Shown: positions 1 to 9,659 of the stretch, one piece after another
Layout of the letters: the number at the start of each line of letters is the position of its first letter
Numbering within the stretch: the stretch's first letter is position 1
NCBI GenBank assembly: GCA_020725645.1
Contig: DYEQ01000108.1
Coordinates: forward strand, 1 to 60,858
Direction: 5' to 3'
Source: Candidatus Fermentithermobacillaceae bacterium
GTDB taxonomy: Bacteria > Bacillota > Sulfobacillia > Fermentithermobacillales > DUSS01
Length of the DNA: 60,858 bases
Translations under genes and position numbers: made by a program
The notes under the pieces: generated by a model
Seen by the model: only the letters and a program-made list of their open reading frames with translations
Told to the model about the DNA's origin: nothing
Databases searched by the model: none

Positions 1-92
1 CATGTGATCCATTAGCCTGCTGCCACTGGTACTGCTCGTGGTTTCGATGTTTCCGACTTGTTCTACCGCCACTTAAGTCAGACAAACACTGT

Positions 93-1415
93 TTACCGGG
101 TCACTTCGCCGTGCGGTAGGCCAGCCTGCGTCACATCCTCCGTAGAGTCCCTGACAAACACCCGGACGAGCACTGCAGTGGCGAACCTCCCGGCAGCTGA
201 AACCAGCATCAGCGGCCGCAACGTGTAGAACTGGGCAAGGTAGCCGCCGACCAGCGGGGCAACGAAAGCGGTGAGCCCGCCGATGAAGTTCGCCGTGGCG
301 ACGTAACTCGGCCGCTTGTCCGCGGGGGTTATCTCCAGAATCAGGTTAAAGGTGCACAGAGACCACCCCGACCAAGCCAGTCCGGAAAAGGTCTCCGCGA
401 TCACGGCTTGCCAGGGTGTCCGGGCGACAAACCATAGCAACGGCACAAACGCGGTGAGGAAGGCCGAAACATATACAGCAAACTTAGGTCCTCGCCGATC
501 GGAAACCGGACCCCAAAAGCGTTGACCGATGATACCCATGAGAGTACCGCCGAACGTCATATAGGCGAGGTGTACGGGGCTTCCGCCCAGATCCTGGATG
601 AGATATGCTCCGAAAAGCGCTCCCACGATGCCCACGGCGAAGTTGAAGAAGGTCGATATCGCCACCCAGGCAAAAAAGACCGGCGACCTCAGTGCCTCCA
701 TATCCAGCCACCGGCCTCGTTCGCCGGGCTGAGAAGGACGAGACGGTGAGAAGGGGACATCGGACACCTTGCTGAACGCCCACAAAGAGATCCAGGAGAG
801 GATCAAGAAAATGGACATGGACGAGACGTACCCAAAGGGAAAACCCCCACGCTCCACGATTTGACCCGCCAGGTTCACCGTGAGTAGCGCCCCGATGCTC
901 ATGGCTATATTCCGTGCAGCGAAGAAGCGGCCCCTTACATCACGGGGGATGAGGTCCGATACCAACGAGGTCCAGGCAGGGGTTGTCACTGCCCCTATGA
1001 TGGAAATGGCGCTTAGAACTGCGATGATGAAGTACACACCGGCTATTCCCTTGAAAATAAAGGGCGATACGAGCACGAGCACCCATCCAAACCGGGCGAG
1101 GATTCCGGCGGAGATAATGAGAGATTTGCGCCTCCCGGTCCTTTCAACTAAATGCGAGGCAGGTAGCTGCATGAGGTTGCCGAATAGCCCTGGAACCGCA
1201 GAGAGCAGTGAAATGTGAAACTTGGTAGCACCGAAACCGAGGGCAAACGGCGTCATGAACGGGTTCACAAACGTACCTGCGATGTTCCCGATAAAACCGT
1301 CGAGCATCAGGTAACGTTCATCGTTGGTCCAGGCAAGCCCTGGCGCCAGCAAATCGAAGAAACGGTAGATTGACCTGCGCAAAAAGTCCCGGCAATTTCC
1401 CCGTCGACTAACCAT
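93..1415 (-). CDS. MFS-family membrane transporter
   Basis: About 440 residues with roughly twelve hydrophobic segments, as expected for a major facilitator. The cytoplasmic loop after the second helix carries ERTGRRKS, the usual MFS charged loop motif, and a second such loop (SDRRGPKFA) lies in the C-terminal half. The start is set at an ATG six bases after a weak GGCGAG signal; a TTG two codons upstream is the alternative. The substrate cannot be read from the sequence. It is a single gene followed on the same strand (upstream side) by a GNAT gene about 150 bases away. Confidence 0.85.
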   Translation of the reverse strand: MVSRRGNCRDFLRRSIYRFFDLLAPGLAWTNDERYLMLDGFIGNIAGTFVNPFMTPFALGFGATKFHISLLSAVPGLFGNLMQLPASHLVERTGRRKSLIISAGILARFGWVLVLVSPFIFKGIAGVYFIIAVLSAISIIGAVTTPAWTSLVSDLIPRDVRGRFFAARNIAMSIGALLTVNLAGQIVERGGFPFGYVSSMSIFLILSWISLWAFSKVSDVPFSPSRPSQPGERGRWLDMEALRSPVFFAWVAISTFFNFAVGIVGALFGAYLIQDLGGSPVHLAYMTFGGTLMGIIGQRFWGPVSDRRGPKFAVYVSAFLTAFVPLLWFVARTPWQAVIAETFSGLAWSGWSLCTFNLILEITPADKRPSYVATANFIGGLTAFVAPLVGGYLAQFYTLRPLMLVSAAGRFATAVLVRVFVRDSTEDVTQAGLPHGEVTR

Positions 1416-1567
1416 ATTCAACTCGCCTGTTTTTCTTCTTCTTCGACAATTTCAAGCGTCGATCGGTTTTGAGCGCATCCCACGAATACCCCTGGGTACA
1501 GGTTCTGTAGGGATTCCGGCATGCGCTGAAAAAACTACTCCCAACGCTGCCCCGAATATAGGTCCTG

Positions 1568-2680
1568 CTACAATTCCATTTCCCATAATCCTACGTAGTA
1601 GTCGAGAACCCCTTCTTCGCATCTGATACCATCCACCCGGGAGCAGTCTCCTGCCGGTTCCCGTTTCTCTGTAAATCCCAACTCCAGAAGGACTCTCCGC
1701 GCCGGGCTCGTGATCTCGCAAAGACTATAAACCTTGAAGGCCAGGTCTCTAAGGGCTGCCTCATACCCTTGCTCCAGCGAACCAGATAAAACTACCTGAC
1801 CCGATGGACGCTCAGACATCATCGCACCCTGGCAACGGCAGTCCCCGGTGGCAGTCCCACCCGATAGGCTAAGCGCCTTTTTTCGGAGGAGGTCAACGGC
1901 ATGCTGAACAATGGCTTGGATACCCGTTTTCGACCCAAACACTGAGCTCGTTTCGATGTAGAGGCCCAACAGGCGCGAATCCCTGCGCTCTTCCCATGCC
2001 TCCGAAAAAGACGCCCCTGCCTCTACCATTCCCGACTCGTTCACGGCCACTACCAGGTTACTCGAGGAAATCACTCTCCCGACGTTCTCCGGGGAGAGGG
2101 ATCGCCAGCGAAAATCCGAACCGATGTATCTAATCTCGCGTGAAGCCTTTGACCAGATAGCGGCGAAGTCTTTCTCTTCCGCCTTCCGGACGGTGAACGC
2201 GGATCTGCGCCGGGCCCCTGACTCGGCGTGCGCCACCTCGGCTTCTCCAATAGCAGGGTGTACAAGCGCGGCCCGGCCCATCTCATTCTCGTCCGGTGGC
2301 TTGAACCCGCTTCCTCCGGCAGCTGTCTCTTCCGCGAGACTTGCGACCAGGGAATCCCATGTAAAAGACCTGACGAACTCCGTTAACTTTCCCACCAGAT
2401 GAAAGCCAAGCCGTTTGGCGAGTTCGGAAGAAGCCGTGTTGGTGGAATCGATAGCGCACCGGGCGACCGTACACCCGTGTCCCTGCGCTGCCTTGATAGA
2501 CGCCCGGCCGAGGAGCATCCCTATTCCCATGCGCCGGAATCCCGGATGAACCCGGATGCCCTCGAACCAGGCCTCAAAACACTCCTTGCGTAACGCATAA
2601 AGCATAAACTGCATTTCAGAACCCACACTTGGGGCAAATTGTACCGTAGTCACCAGCGAGTGAGCGATGTAGTGAAACAT
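1568..2680 (-). CDS. Double GNAT-domain acetyltransferase, N-terminally truncated
   Basis: 370 residues. The first domain shows the GNAT acetyl-CoA loop (VHPGFRRMGIGMLLG, residues about 44-58) followed by the AKRLGF motif, but the part before it is only about 40 residues long, so the first helices and strands of a normal GNAT fold are missing. The second half (from about residue 160) looks like a second, degenerate GNAT unit, ending with an LLELGF-type motif. The reading frame stays open upstream of the ATG without an obvious start, which suggests the original N-terminus was lost or frameshifted. Substrate unknown. It could be a pseudogene. Confidence 0.6.
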   Translation of the reverse strand: MFHYIAHSLVTTVQFAPSVGSEMQFMLYALRKECFEAWFEGIRVHPGFRRMGIGMLLGRASIKAAQGHGCTVARCAIDSTNTASSELAKRLGFHLVGKLTEFVRSFTWDSLVASLAEETAAGGSGFKPPDENEMGRAALVHPAIGEAEVAHAESGARRRSAFTVRKAEEKDFAAIWSKASREIRYIGSDFRWRSLSPENVGRVISSSNLVVAVNESGMVEAGASFSEAWEERRDSRLLGLYIETSSVFGSKTGIQAIVQHAVDLLRKKALSLSGGTATGDCRCQGAMMSERPSGQVVLSGSLEQGYEAALRDLAFKVYSLCEITSPARRVLLELGFTEKREPAGDCSRVDGIRCEEGVLDYYVGLWEMEL

Positions 2681-2904
2681 AGAAGCCCTTGAGCGCGATC
2701 GCGAGTCCCTCAGGCAAAACCCGGATTTTTCCCGACGTACGCCTGTAGTCCGAGGTAGCTCCAGACGGAGGTATGTGGTGCGGTAACCAACCCGCGAATA
2801 TCAGAATGCCAACCGTCGACGATAGCCGGAGTCTCAGAAACACCTCTACGAGAAGATGGGGGTTGACGGCCTCGTTCATATCAGACTTTAGACCACGAGA
2901 AAAG

Positions 2905-3378
2905 TCAGAAAAGCGTGCCCCCGTGGTAACGGAGATGGTAAATAGTATGCCCCCTTCGGCTGATAGTCTCAATTCCCCAGAAGCGCTCCACGCACCCACG
3001 GGTTATGTTCCTGTATAGGTAATGTCCGTTCCTGAGCAAGTGCGGACCGCGATAGGGGTGTTCCGGCGTAACCTGCCGCAGAGCCAGGCGCAGAAACTCG
3101 TACACTTCGGCTGCGTCGGTCTCGATCCCGACAATGCCCCCGGCGTAACCCATGGCCCAGATAGGGGACGAGTCGTAGTAGACTGTCTCCTGGCCGACAA
3201 AACGTCGGAAACCGAAGTAGATGTCCCGGTACAGCAGTGCTCCCTCCCGGTATTCGAGTTGCCGCGAACCGGGTAGCAGGGGTAAAACGCTGGCCTCGTC
3301 TCCCTGGGATGCGTATGTTTGTCGCTTGGCGTTGATCAAGAAAGCGATAAAGGGCTCCTGTGCGATGGGCACCGGCAT
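2905..3378 (-). CDS. DUF5680 domain protein
   Basis: 157 residues matching from memory the small DUF5680 family: an N-terminal FLINAKRQTYASQGDE block, a central YREGALLYRDIYFGFRRFVGQE block, and a C-terminal PYRGPHLLRNGHYLYRN block ending in a YHGG motif. The ATG lies ten bases after GGAAGGAGG. The biochemical function of the family is unknown to me; it resembles putative ligand-binding or transcription-regulator-associated domains. It is divergent from the lipoprotein gene that begins at 3522, so the 140 bases between them must hold both promoters. Confidence 0.75.
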   Translation of the reverse strand: MPVPIAQEPFIAFLINAKRQTYASQGDEASVLPLLPGSRQLEYREGALLYRDIYFGFRRFVGQETVYYDSSPIWAMGYAGGIVGIETDAAEVYEFLRLALRQVTPEHPYRGPHLLRNGHYLYRNITRGCVERFWGIETISRRGHTIYHLRYHGGTLF

Positions 3379-3521
3379 TTGCTTGAGACCTCCTTCCCTC
3401 CGGGCACTGTTGATTAAGTTGGACGTCTAGTCTGGTTACGCCTTTACACAACAAGAACAATGGAACCCCGTGATGCCGGGAAGAGTCTATCTTATCTGAG
3501 AGCTGATTGGAGGGGATTTTC

Positions 3522-5048
3522 ATGGGTGAGGGATTACCCCGCCGCCGGGAGAAGGTCCTGCTAGCGATCATCGCGGCATCGGTGATCCTCGGAGGTTGCG
3601 ATACGACCCAAGGACTGGAGCGGCCGGCCGTATCCGAGGTGGTCGGTTCAATAGAGATAGGGGGAGAGATGTATTCCGCTCCCGAGCACGCCATGTCGCC
3701 CGACGGCAAACACGTCCTCGCTACGGTCCGAGACGGCGAAGGTACGCACCTGGTGTTAGTCCGGGTCGCAGCAGGCGAGCCCGCTGTCGTCAGGATCGAG
3801 TCGATAAGCCGAACGTGGCTTGAAAAGGCGTCGTTCTACTACAGGCCCATCGGATGGATTTCGGAAACCCGGTTCTTGTACGCAAAGATAGGCTGGCAGC
3901 CTGGCGGGAGCAGGAAAGGCCAGCGCGGTATGATGCTAGCCGTCGGAGATGCGTCCACCGGCAAGACGGAGGATACCGTTTTCATACCGCTCGAATCAGG
4001 CGGGGCCAGGACGCTGTTCTTGCCCGAGCAGGGTAAGCTCCTCATATGTTCGGACCCCATTCCGTCGTACGGCGGCGACGAAAAGGTTCGACTATGCGTG
4101 TGGGATGTGGCAGAAAAGACCCTCAAGACGATAAGGGACGACCTACCGTATAATCCCTATCTAAAGCCCGCTCCTTCACCCACTGGCGAATACTACGTCT
4201 ACGCTCGCGAGGATCAAGGCAAAGCGGGGCTCTATATCCTGGATACCGCAACCGGCGAGGAGCGTATCTTAGCGAGAAACGCCGAGACCCGGAGTTTCTA
4301 CCCGGCGTGGTCCTTTGACGGAAAGTACATTGCCGCCTATACCGTGGGAAGAAAGCCGGGAGCGACGGGTACGAGTTGGCACGACTATGCCGTTTTCGAG
4401 GGGGAGGACACCGCCCAGCCGGTAGGGGAGAGCATAACCGTATTCGATACGCATGGCAACATCGTGCCGTCCATCAGCGTGGATGGGAATTACATCGCCT
4501 CATTCATGTGGGCCGGTAACTCCCACAGCCTAGCTTTCTTGGCCGGGCCCGAACTGCGTATCGACCTGTGGAGGACTATCGCCCGCGACACACTCTGGGC
4601 TGCAAGCCTGCCGGACGGGCACTCGGAATTCCGGACGAAGAAGCTCGCTACCATACCCCGAAGCGAATCCGGGAAACCCCTGTGGTGGAATCCCGTGGCT
4701 TTTGACGCTTTCGGGAAAGGGGTCTACTACCAAGTCTACGAGAAGGGGACCTGGTACGCCCGGGAAGGTGGCGAGCCCGTCCAGGTGTCCCAGGGAGCGT
4801 GGATGGGACCGGCCGCGGACGGTGTGCACCCGGTTTTCGGCGGGGGTGTTCTGGCGTTGGTCGATGAACCCGGGCCTAAGGTCGCGCTGTATTTCATGGT
4901 GGGCCGAGAGTCGATCAGGTTCGCCGAACACCCGAGAGCCTGGGTGCTGGCGTTCAACGAGGACAAACTGGTCGTTTTCGCCGGAACGCCGGTGCCGCCG
5001 TATCCGGGCTCCGGTCGGGTTGTGACATATAGCGTTACCCCACCGTGA
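3522..5048 (+). CDS. Beta-propeller-like lipoprotein
   Basis: 508 residues. A signal peptide ends in the lipobox LGGC, so Cys26 is the likely lipidated residue and the protein is anchored outside the membrane. The mature part has repeated TolB/WD-like blade motifs (SPDGKHVLATV, SPTGEYYVYA, SFDGKYIAAYT), typical of a propeller. The ATG is seven bases after GGAGGGG; a TTG five codons upstream overlaps that signal and is rejected. A related lipoprotein lies at 7206. Function unknown; binding of protein or polysaccharide partners is a guess. Confidence 0.8.
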   Translation: MGEGLPRRREKVLLAIIAASVILGGCDTTQGLERPAVSEVVGSIEIGGEMYSAPEHAMSPDGKHVLATVRDGEGTHLVLVRVAAGEPAVVRIESISRTWLEKASFYYRPIGWISETRFLYAKIGWQPGGSRKGQRGMMLAVGDASTGKTEDTVFIPLESGGARTLFLPEQGKLLICSDPIPSYGGDEKVRLCVWDVAEKTLKTIRDDLPYNPYLKPAPSPTGEYYVYAREDQGKAGLYILDTATGEERILARNAETRSFYPAWSFDGKYIAAYTVGRKPGATGTSWHDYAVFEGEDTAQPVGESITVFDTHGNIVPSISVDGNYIASFMWAGNSHSLAFLAGPELRIDLWRTIARDTLWAASLPDGHSEFRTKKLATIPRSESGKPLWWNPVAFDAFGKGVYYQVYEKGTWYAREGGEPVQVSQGAWMGPAADGVHPVFGGGVLALVDEPGPKVALYFMVGRESIRFAEHPRAWVLAFNEDKLVVFAGTPVPPYPGSGRVVTYSVTPP

Positions 5049-5325
5049 GGAAGCTCGACCGCGCGTCCGGGACAGCCATCGGGTGGTAGGGAACGGACGT
5101 ATACTTACGGGCTCATCCGTCTACGGTATCCAGGAGGACGCTCGGGCAGTTTTGATGAGACGGAATCATAAAAGAACGTAGATTGGCTCGGGAGGGCAAG
5201 TCACGGTTAAGGGCAGCATCTCCATTGGCCGGAGGCACGCTAGGTACTCACCGGGGCTCACCTCCGTCCTGACGTTTACATAACATGCATACACGAAACC
5301 AACGCGGACTAAGGAGGTGCGACGG

Positions 5326-5628
5326 GTGGAGAGCAACGTCCCCATGGACTTTCCCGAGGCCATATGGGATCAGCCCCGGACGCTCGTGGAGAGGCTGAGG
5401 TTATCTGAGAAACAACCGGTGACCGTGTACGTTGCCGGAGTGCACGTTGGTATGGTGGGAGGTCCGGGCTCCGGGATGGGCGGCACCCTGGTGTTGCACG
5501 GACTTCTAGCGTATGTAGGTGACAACTACATCGACGTGCACGTACCGCTGCCCGGTGGCAACATCAGAGAGGTCCTCGTTCCGATTACGGCGATCGGGGC
5601 AATCTTGCCGGGTGGTCCTATAGTCTAG
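5326..5628 (+). CDS. Small conserved-looking protein of unknown function
   Basis: 100 residues starting at GTG, eight bases after AAGGAGG, which is the best signal in the region. The protein is a short beta-rich sequence with a glycine-rich loop (GMVGGPGSGMGG) and a C-terminal VLVPITAIGAILPGG. The pattern (YVAGVHVGMV ... YIDVHVPLPGG ... VLVPITAIGAI) resembles a small barrel, perhaps of the Sm-like or spore-coat type, but I do not recognise the family. There are no catalytic residues to point to. Confidence 0.6.
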   Translation: MESNVPMDFPEAIWDQPRTLVERLRLSEKQPVTVYVAGVHVGMVGGPGSGMGGTLVLHGLLAYVGDNYIDVHVPLPGGNIREVLVPITAIGAILPGGPIV

Positions 5629-5878
5629 CGTCCAGTCCGGAATGGAAACGGTAGGGCTTGAGGGCGGCAGGGCGAGCTTCTCTCAACCTCTTTGCCGTCA
5701 GAACTTCCTGTAACAGGCCGGCCCACCGATAGACCATACCGTGCGACAACGCGAGACGCAATCGCCTCATGCCGACATCAGCAGCTCCTCGGTTGCGCCC
5801 CGGTGGACCACGTCGAGCCACGATATCCGACAGGTACGCCCAATAACCATCTGCGAGACATCACCTCGGGCACGTACA

Positions 5879-6706
5879 TCAAAGCTGGGTTCGATTCTGC
5901 GACCGCGACGGGTAAGCGAATGCTATCCAATAGAAAACCGCTACGAATATGGCCCCACCTGCGATGTTTCCAAGCGTGACCGGGAGAAGGTTTTTCCAGA
6001 GAAACGATCCCCAAGTCGGCGCTGACGCCGAGCTGGAGGCAAAAGCTGATAGAGTCGGGTCAGCCATCGCCAGTATCCCTGCGGGAACGTAGTACATGTT
6101 AGCTACGGAGTGCTCAAACCCGCTGGCCACGAACAGCATAATGGGGAAGAAGATGGTCACGGCTTTGCCGGCGGCGCTCAAAGCTCCCGCGGCCATCCAT
6201 AGTGCCAGGCAGACGAGCCAATTGCACAGGACTCCCCTGACGAAGGCCTGGCCGAAATCCAGCGAAACCTTGGACGTGGCGATGGAGATTACCAAAGCGC
6301 CCACCTTTCCGCCGTTGAGACGCCATAGTCCCGACCAAGCCATCAGAAACGCCATGAACAGAGAGCCGGCGAAGTTCCCGACGTAGACCACGGACCAGTT
6401 CCTCAAAAGGTCCCTCGGTCGTATGGCACGGTCCAGAAGGCCGACGACCATGAGGGAGTTTCCCGTGAAGAGCTCTCCCCCCGCCATGACGACGAGCATG
6501 AGTCCGGTGGCGAAAACCGTTCCGGTCAGAAGTCGCCCGAGCCCGAAAGACGGCGGGTCGTGGGCGATCAGCGTCGACCCCTGAGCGGCGAAGGCGATGA
6601 AAGCTCCGGCGAGAAATGCTAGCACAAGGGAGGATAACCATGACAACGAGGCCTTCGCCTTAGCTATCTCAGATATCCTGGCTGTTATCTCCTTGGGCGA
6701 AATCAT
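5879..6706 (-). CDS. Formate/nitrite-type channel (FNT family)
   Basis: 275 residues with six hydrophobic helices. Two family landmarks are clear: GGELFTGNSLMV in the second-to-third helix region, and GFEHSVANMYYVPAGI in the fifth helix region, matching the conserved FocA/NirC signature. Such pentameric channels conduct formate, nitrite, hydrosulfide or short-chain acids, chiefly in anaerobes. The ATG is eight bases after GGGAG; a GTG three codons upstream is possible. It stands alone between non-coding stretches, so the substrate cannot be inferred from neighbours. Confidence 0.88.
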   Translation of the reverse strand: MISPKEITARISEIAKAKASLSWLSSLVLAFLAGAFIAFAAQGSTLIAHDPPSFGLGRLLTGTVFATGLMLVVMAGGELFTGNSLMVVGLLDRAIRPRDLLRNWSVVYVGNFAGSLFMAFLMAWSGLWRLNGGKVGALVISIATSKVSLDFGQAFVRGVLCNWLVCLALWMAAGALSAAGKAVTIFFPIMLFVASGFEHSVANMYYVPAGILAMADPTLSAFASSSASAPTWGSFLWKNLLPVTLGNIAGGAIFVAVFYWIAFAYPSRSQNRTQL

Positions 6707-7205
6707 CAGTACCACTCCCGTCTTGCATGATCATTCTTAGTGAGTTTTCTAGACATGGTAGTTCGGACACGCTCTATGAAACCGGCAGCACCTATCCTAT
6801 CATACCGGACACGGCCGGTCGCCGTCGGGAAAGTTGGCACCGACGCATTACTGGGCTGCAGCTTTCGTTGAGCGGAAGCTCACCCAACAGGCTGTTCCTC
6901 CGGTTTCTCTTCTCCGGAGCAGCGACTGCCGGCGCGCAAGCTCCGCCGGCTTTAGTACGAGGATTTTGAATCCTCTGACTGGAACATGTTTCTTCACATC
7001 TACGTCGAATGATCGTGCGCTGCCTGGGTGAGCACGGGGCAGGTTACGAGGAGACCGGTCCGCTTAGGCATCCCGGACTTCCTGTCGCTTGAGCCTTTTG
7101 CGGGCAAACCACATCTCTGAAAGGAGGCGAACGCCTGGTGCGGGGGCCAGCTTGACTGTTTGACTGAAAACGCAAGCGGTCAAGTCTTGAACCAGGTTGA
7201 CAACG
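6707..7205. other. Intergenic stretch without a recognised gene
   Basis: About 500 bases between the divergent FNT channel gene and the second lipoprotein gene. The short open frames here have no convincing start signal or recognisable protein. An AAAGGAGG-like sequence near 7118-7126 is not followed by a plausible gene. I see no clear riboswitch, tRNA or terminator. Confidence 0.4.
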
Positions 7206-8873
7206 ATGCTCCATAGGAGACCGATATCGCTATCGAGCAGGTATTGCCACGTACAGGTGCCACGGCCGGGTGGAAAACCGAAGGGCGGTACGGCCCGGCT
7301 TTTCCTCCCCATGCTGCTCGTCGCCTCCGTCATCTTTCTCATCGTACCGGGCTGCGGAGGACCGGGAGCAGGTCCCGCACTGGATTCACCCGGGGTTGAG
7401 GTGAGAAAAGACGGAGTGTTGCAGGCAGGTGAATTCGCAAGACCTCGTTCGGTGGTTTTCAGCGATGATGGCAAATCCATCGCGTTTGTGACCGGAGAAC
7501 CTTATTCTACCGAGTTGTGGGTTATGGGGTGGAATCCCTCGAGTTTAAAGCGTTTGCTCTCCCTGGAGGATTCGAAGAAAGCGGGACAGGCCGAGGGTCA
7601 TTGCGAAATCACCTTGCTGGGCTGGGCACCGCGTTCACACAAGATCCGGTTCATTGCGAGCGGAGCCCAAGCAGTCGGGCCGCATCGCGGCGAATCCGGT
7701 TTTTGGGTGGGGGAGGTCGATGCACGGTCGGCAAAAATCCGGGACGTAGCGTTCATCCCGGGTGACCCCAGTCTTTGGCCGAGGGACCTCGGGGTGACTC
7801 AGGATAGAACCCACGCTTTCTTCAGGATGTACATGGATATTTGGCGGGTCAACCTTGAATCAGGTGAAAAAGCTCAAGTCGCCTCGGAAGTACCGAACTG
7901 GGACGGACTGCTGCGACTCCGGTATTCCCCTTCGGGTTGGGCGACAGCTTACATGACGTATGACATCCCCACGCGCCAACCGGTTCTGATAATCCACGAT
8001 CTGCAAAAGGGAGAGAAGCTACAGGTATCCGTCAGCCCGCGCCGGGTGGACGAACAGGAACAGTCTGGTAGAGAGCTGGTGGACCTTGGTTTGTACGCTG
8101 GGTTCTTCCAGGGCTGGGCCCCCGGCGAACTCGCTGCCGTTGCGTTGGCCATGCCTGACGAGGTCAATCGTGGTGAAGGGCCTGATCTTCCCGCGGGCGC
8201 GGTGGCGTTAAGGTTCTACGACACCTCGGGAAAGCTCAAGTACGAAGTCGAAGCCCCCGATATCCGGAGCGGAAAGAGGATTGGTAAATGGGCATGGAGC
8301 CCCGACGGAACGATGCTCGCGGTCATCGCCGGCCCCCTGGTTAGTTGTGGCGAAGATCCACTGACCGCGAACGAAGTCCGGGACGTGGCTGCGGCGGAGG
8401 TATGGCTTGGACGAATAGGCGAGTGGGGCCTCAAAAAGCTATCGGAGATCCAGCCTCCATCTCCGGTTCAGTCTTCATCGTCGCACGACGGGGGAGCGGT
8501 GACGGCAGAAAGGATAAGCTGGATGCCGGACGGTTCAGCCATCGAAATCTGGTTCAACATCCCAAACGACCAATCGGTGACAGATCAGAGCGGGGTGAGG
8601 GTGTCCCGCGACGGGACCGTTACGCCCATCTCCCGACCTATCGAATTCCGGTACCTTGACCGAGATTACCCTGTGGGAGAGATCGGTGACAGAACATGTT
8701 TTGTACGTACTTCCCGGAAATCCAACTTCCTCTTCCACCGGATATTCCTGCGAGATGCTCGCGGAAAGGAAACGGTGATAGTGGAGGGCGAAATTGAGTT
8801 CAAGGAGGCCCGGGTCGAAAAGGACGTTCTCCTAATTCTCACCGGCAAGCACGTGTACATGGTCCGAAGATGA
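7206..8873 (+). CDS. Beta-propeller-like lipoprotein, paralogue of the 3522 gene
   Basis: About 555 residues. A hydrophobic export segment ends in a VPGC lipobox; with the ATG at 7206 this is Cys50, an unusually long signal region, so the GTG at 7257 (Cys33) is a reasonable alternative start. No strong ribosome-binding site separates the two. Blade motifs (FSDDGKSIAFVTG, WSPDGTMLAVIAG) resemble those of the first lipoprotein and suggest a common ancestor. Function unknown. Confidence 0.72.
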   Translation: MLHRRPISLSSRYCHVQVPRPGGKPKGGTARLFLPMLLVASVIFLIVPGCGGPGAGPALDSPGVEVRKDGVLQAGEFARPRSVVFSDDGKSIAFVTGEPYSTELWVMGWNPSSLKRLLSLEDSKKAGQAEGHCEITLLGWAPRSHKIRFIASGAQAVGPHRGESGFWVGEVDARSAKIRDVAFIPGDPSLWPRDLGVTQDRTHAFFRMYMDIWRVNLESGEKAQVASEVPNWDGLLRLRYSPSGWATAYMTYDIPTRQPVLIIHDLQKGEKLQVSVSPRRVDEQEQSGRELVDLGLYAGFFQGWAPGELAAVALAMPDEVNRGEGPDLPAGAVALRFYDTSGKLKYEVEAPDIRSGKRIGKWAWSPDGTMLAVIAGPLVSCGEDPLTANEVRDVAAAEVWLGRIGEWGLKKLSEIQPPSPVQSSSSHDGGAVTAERISWMPDGSAIEIWFNIPNDQSVTDQSGVRVSRDGTVTPISRPIEFRYLDRDYPVGEIGDRTCFVRTSRKSNFLFHRIFLRDARGKETVIVEGEIEFKEARVEKDVLLILTGKHVYMVRR

Positions 8874-9051
8874 GGTCGCGTTGCGAGGCATTACGGCAGG
8901 ACGGGAAGCGGGTGCTCAAGTACATGGCCCTAAGGAAAAAGTGGCGTTGCCCGCGGGGCGAGGGTGCGCCTGTTTCCGCCGGCGAGGGGGTCGCGGGTAG
9001 TGGTCTGCCCGCCTTCATGACCTCGCCCCGTGGGCGTATGGGTTCATCCTG

Positions 9052-9135
9052 CTAGCTGTTAATTCCCAGGACCAGCAGGATGAGAATGAGGAAGATGACG
9101 AACGCGAGCTCCGGTCCGAATACGAAATCTGTTAC
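9052..9135 (-). pseudogene. YjcZ-like spore micro-ORF lacking a normal start codon
   Basis: Read on the minus strand, 27 residues ending FVIFLILILLVLGINS align residue for residue with the intact YjcZ-like peptide at 9236-9319. The codon that aligns with its ATG is GTA, not ATG, GTG or TTG, and a stop (TAG) lies two codons further upstream. A good GGAGGT signal sits nine bases before this GTA, so the layout of a translated gene is kept. Either the start codon is recently lost, an unusual start is used, or there is a base error. Confidence 0.5.
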
Positions 9136-9235
9136 TCTCTAGGCACCTCCCTGCGTTCTCCAACGCTCACTCTCGAGGTGGCGCCGGGACGCTAAGTCTC
9201 GCCCGCCCGATGGATTTCGCTTTTCGGCCCAATCC

Positions 9236-9319
9236 TTAGCTGTTAATCCCGAGGATGAGCAGGATCAGGATAAGGAAGATGATGAAAGCCCACTGCTCGT
9301 TCCACACGAAGCCTCCCAT
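9236..9319 (-). CDS. YjcZ-family small sporulation peptide
   Basis: A 27-residue peptide beginning MGGFVWNEQWAF and continuing IIFLILILLILGINS. It has the form of the YjcZ/YtrH-type small spore proteins of Bacilli and Clostridia: a short polar start, one hydrophobic helix rich in Ile/Leu, and a short polar end. The ATG lies seven bases after AAGGAGGGAG. Such peptides are made in sporulation and sit in a membrane or the coat. It is paired with a near copy at 9052-9135. Confidence 0.75.
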   Translation of the reverse strand: MGGFVWNEQWAFIIFLILILLILGINS

Positions 9320-9659
9320 TGTTCTCCCTCCTTAACCGGAAAGTCTACGTTATCTTATGTCTACCCTTAGCGTTGTGTTACAAAGGGAATCGACAAGATC
9401 GAAATTATGATTCGCGTTCGATACAGGGTGGCGCGACCCCCGGGGGAGGAAAGGGGCCGCGCCATATGCCTTCAGCCGGCTCACTTCAAGGTATGTTGAC
9501 ATAATGCCGGAGGTTACATCAGGATGGCGGTTTCGGGAGTTCCGCTGAAGGGAACCGGCTCCTTTATGTAGAAAGCCTATTAGTGCACAGGGTTGTGCAC
9601 AGACTCAAAGATGATCTGTAGTCAACTGTAACCCGTAAAAGGAGCAGGTGAGATCCAGT

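Noticed and set aside
1452-1721. Minus-strand open frame ending GNGIVAGPIFGAALGVVFSAHAG
   Set aside because: Hydrophobic and tempting as a small membrane peptide, but its start overlaps the GNAT gene end and no proper ribosome-binding site is seen.
2616-2999. Minus-strand frame between GNAT and DUF5680 genes as the missing GNAT N-terminus
   Set aside because: Its sequence shows no GNAT helix or strand pattern and ends in another frame; I cannot join the two.
5618-5821. Minus-strand 67-residue frame after the 5326 gene
   Set aside because: Arg/Ala-rich, no known domain, weak start; looks like a shadow of a G/C-rich intergenic region.
8870-9055. Small plus-strand frame after the second lipoprotein
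   Set aside because: Composition is typical of a chance frame; it runs opposite to the YjcZ-like micro-gene and lacks a convincing start signal.
9405-9475. Terminator or tRNA-like hairpin in the leader of the aminotransferase
   Set aside because: GGCGCG and CGCGCC arms can pair but there is no T-run, and no tRNA arms are present.
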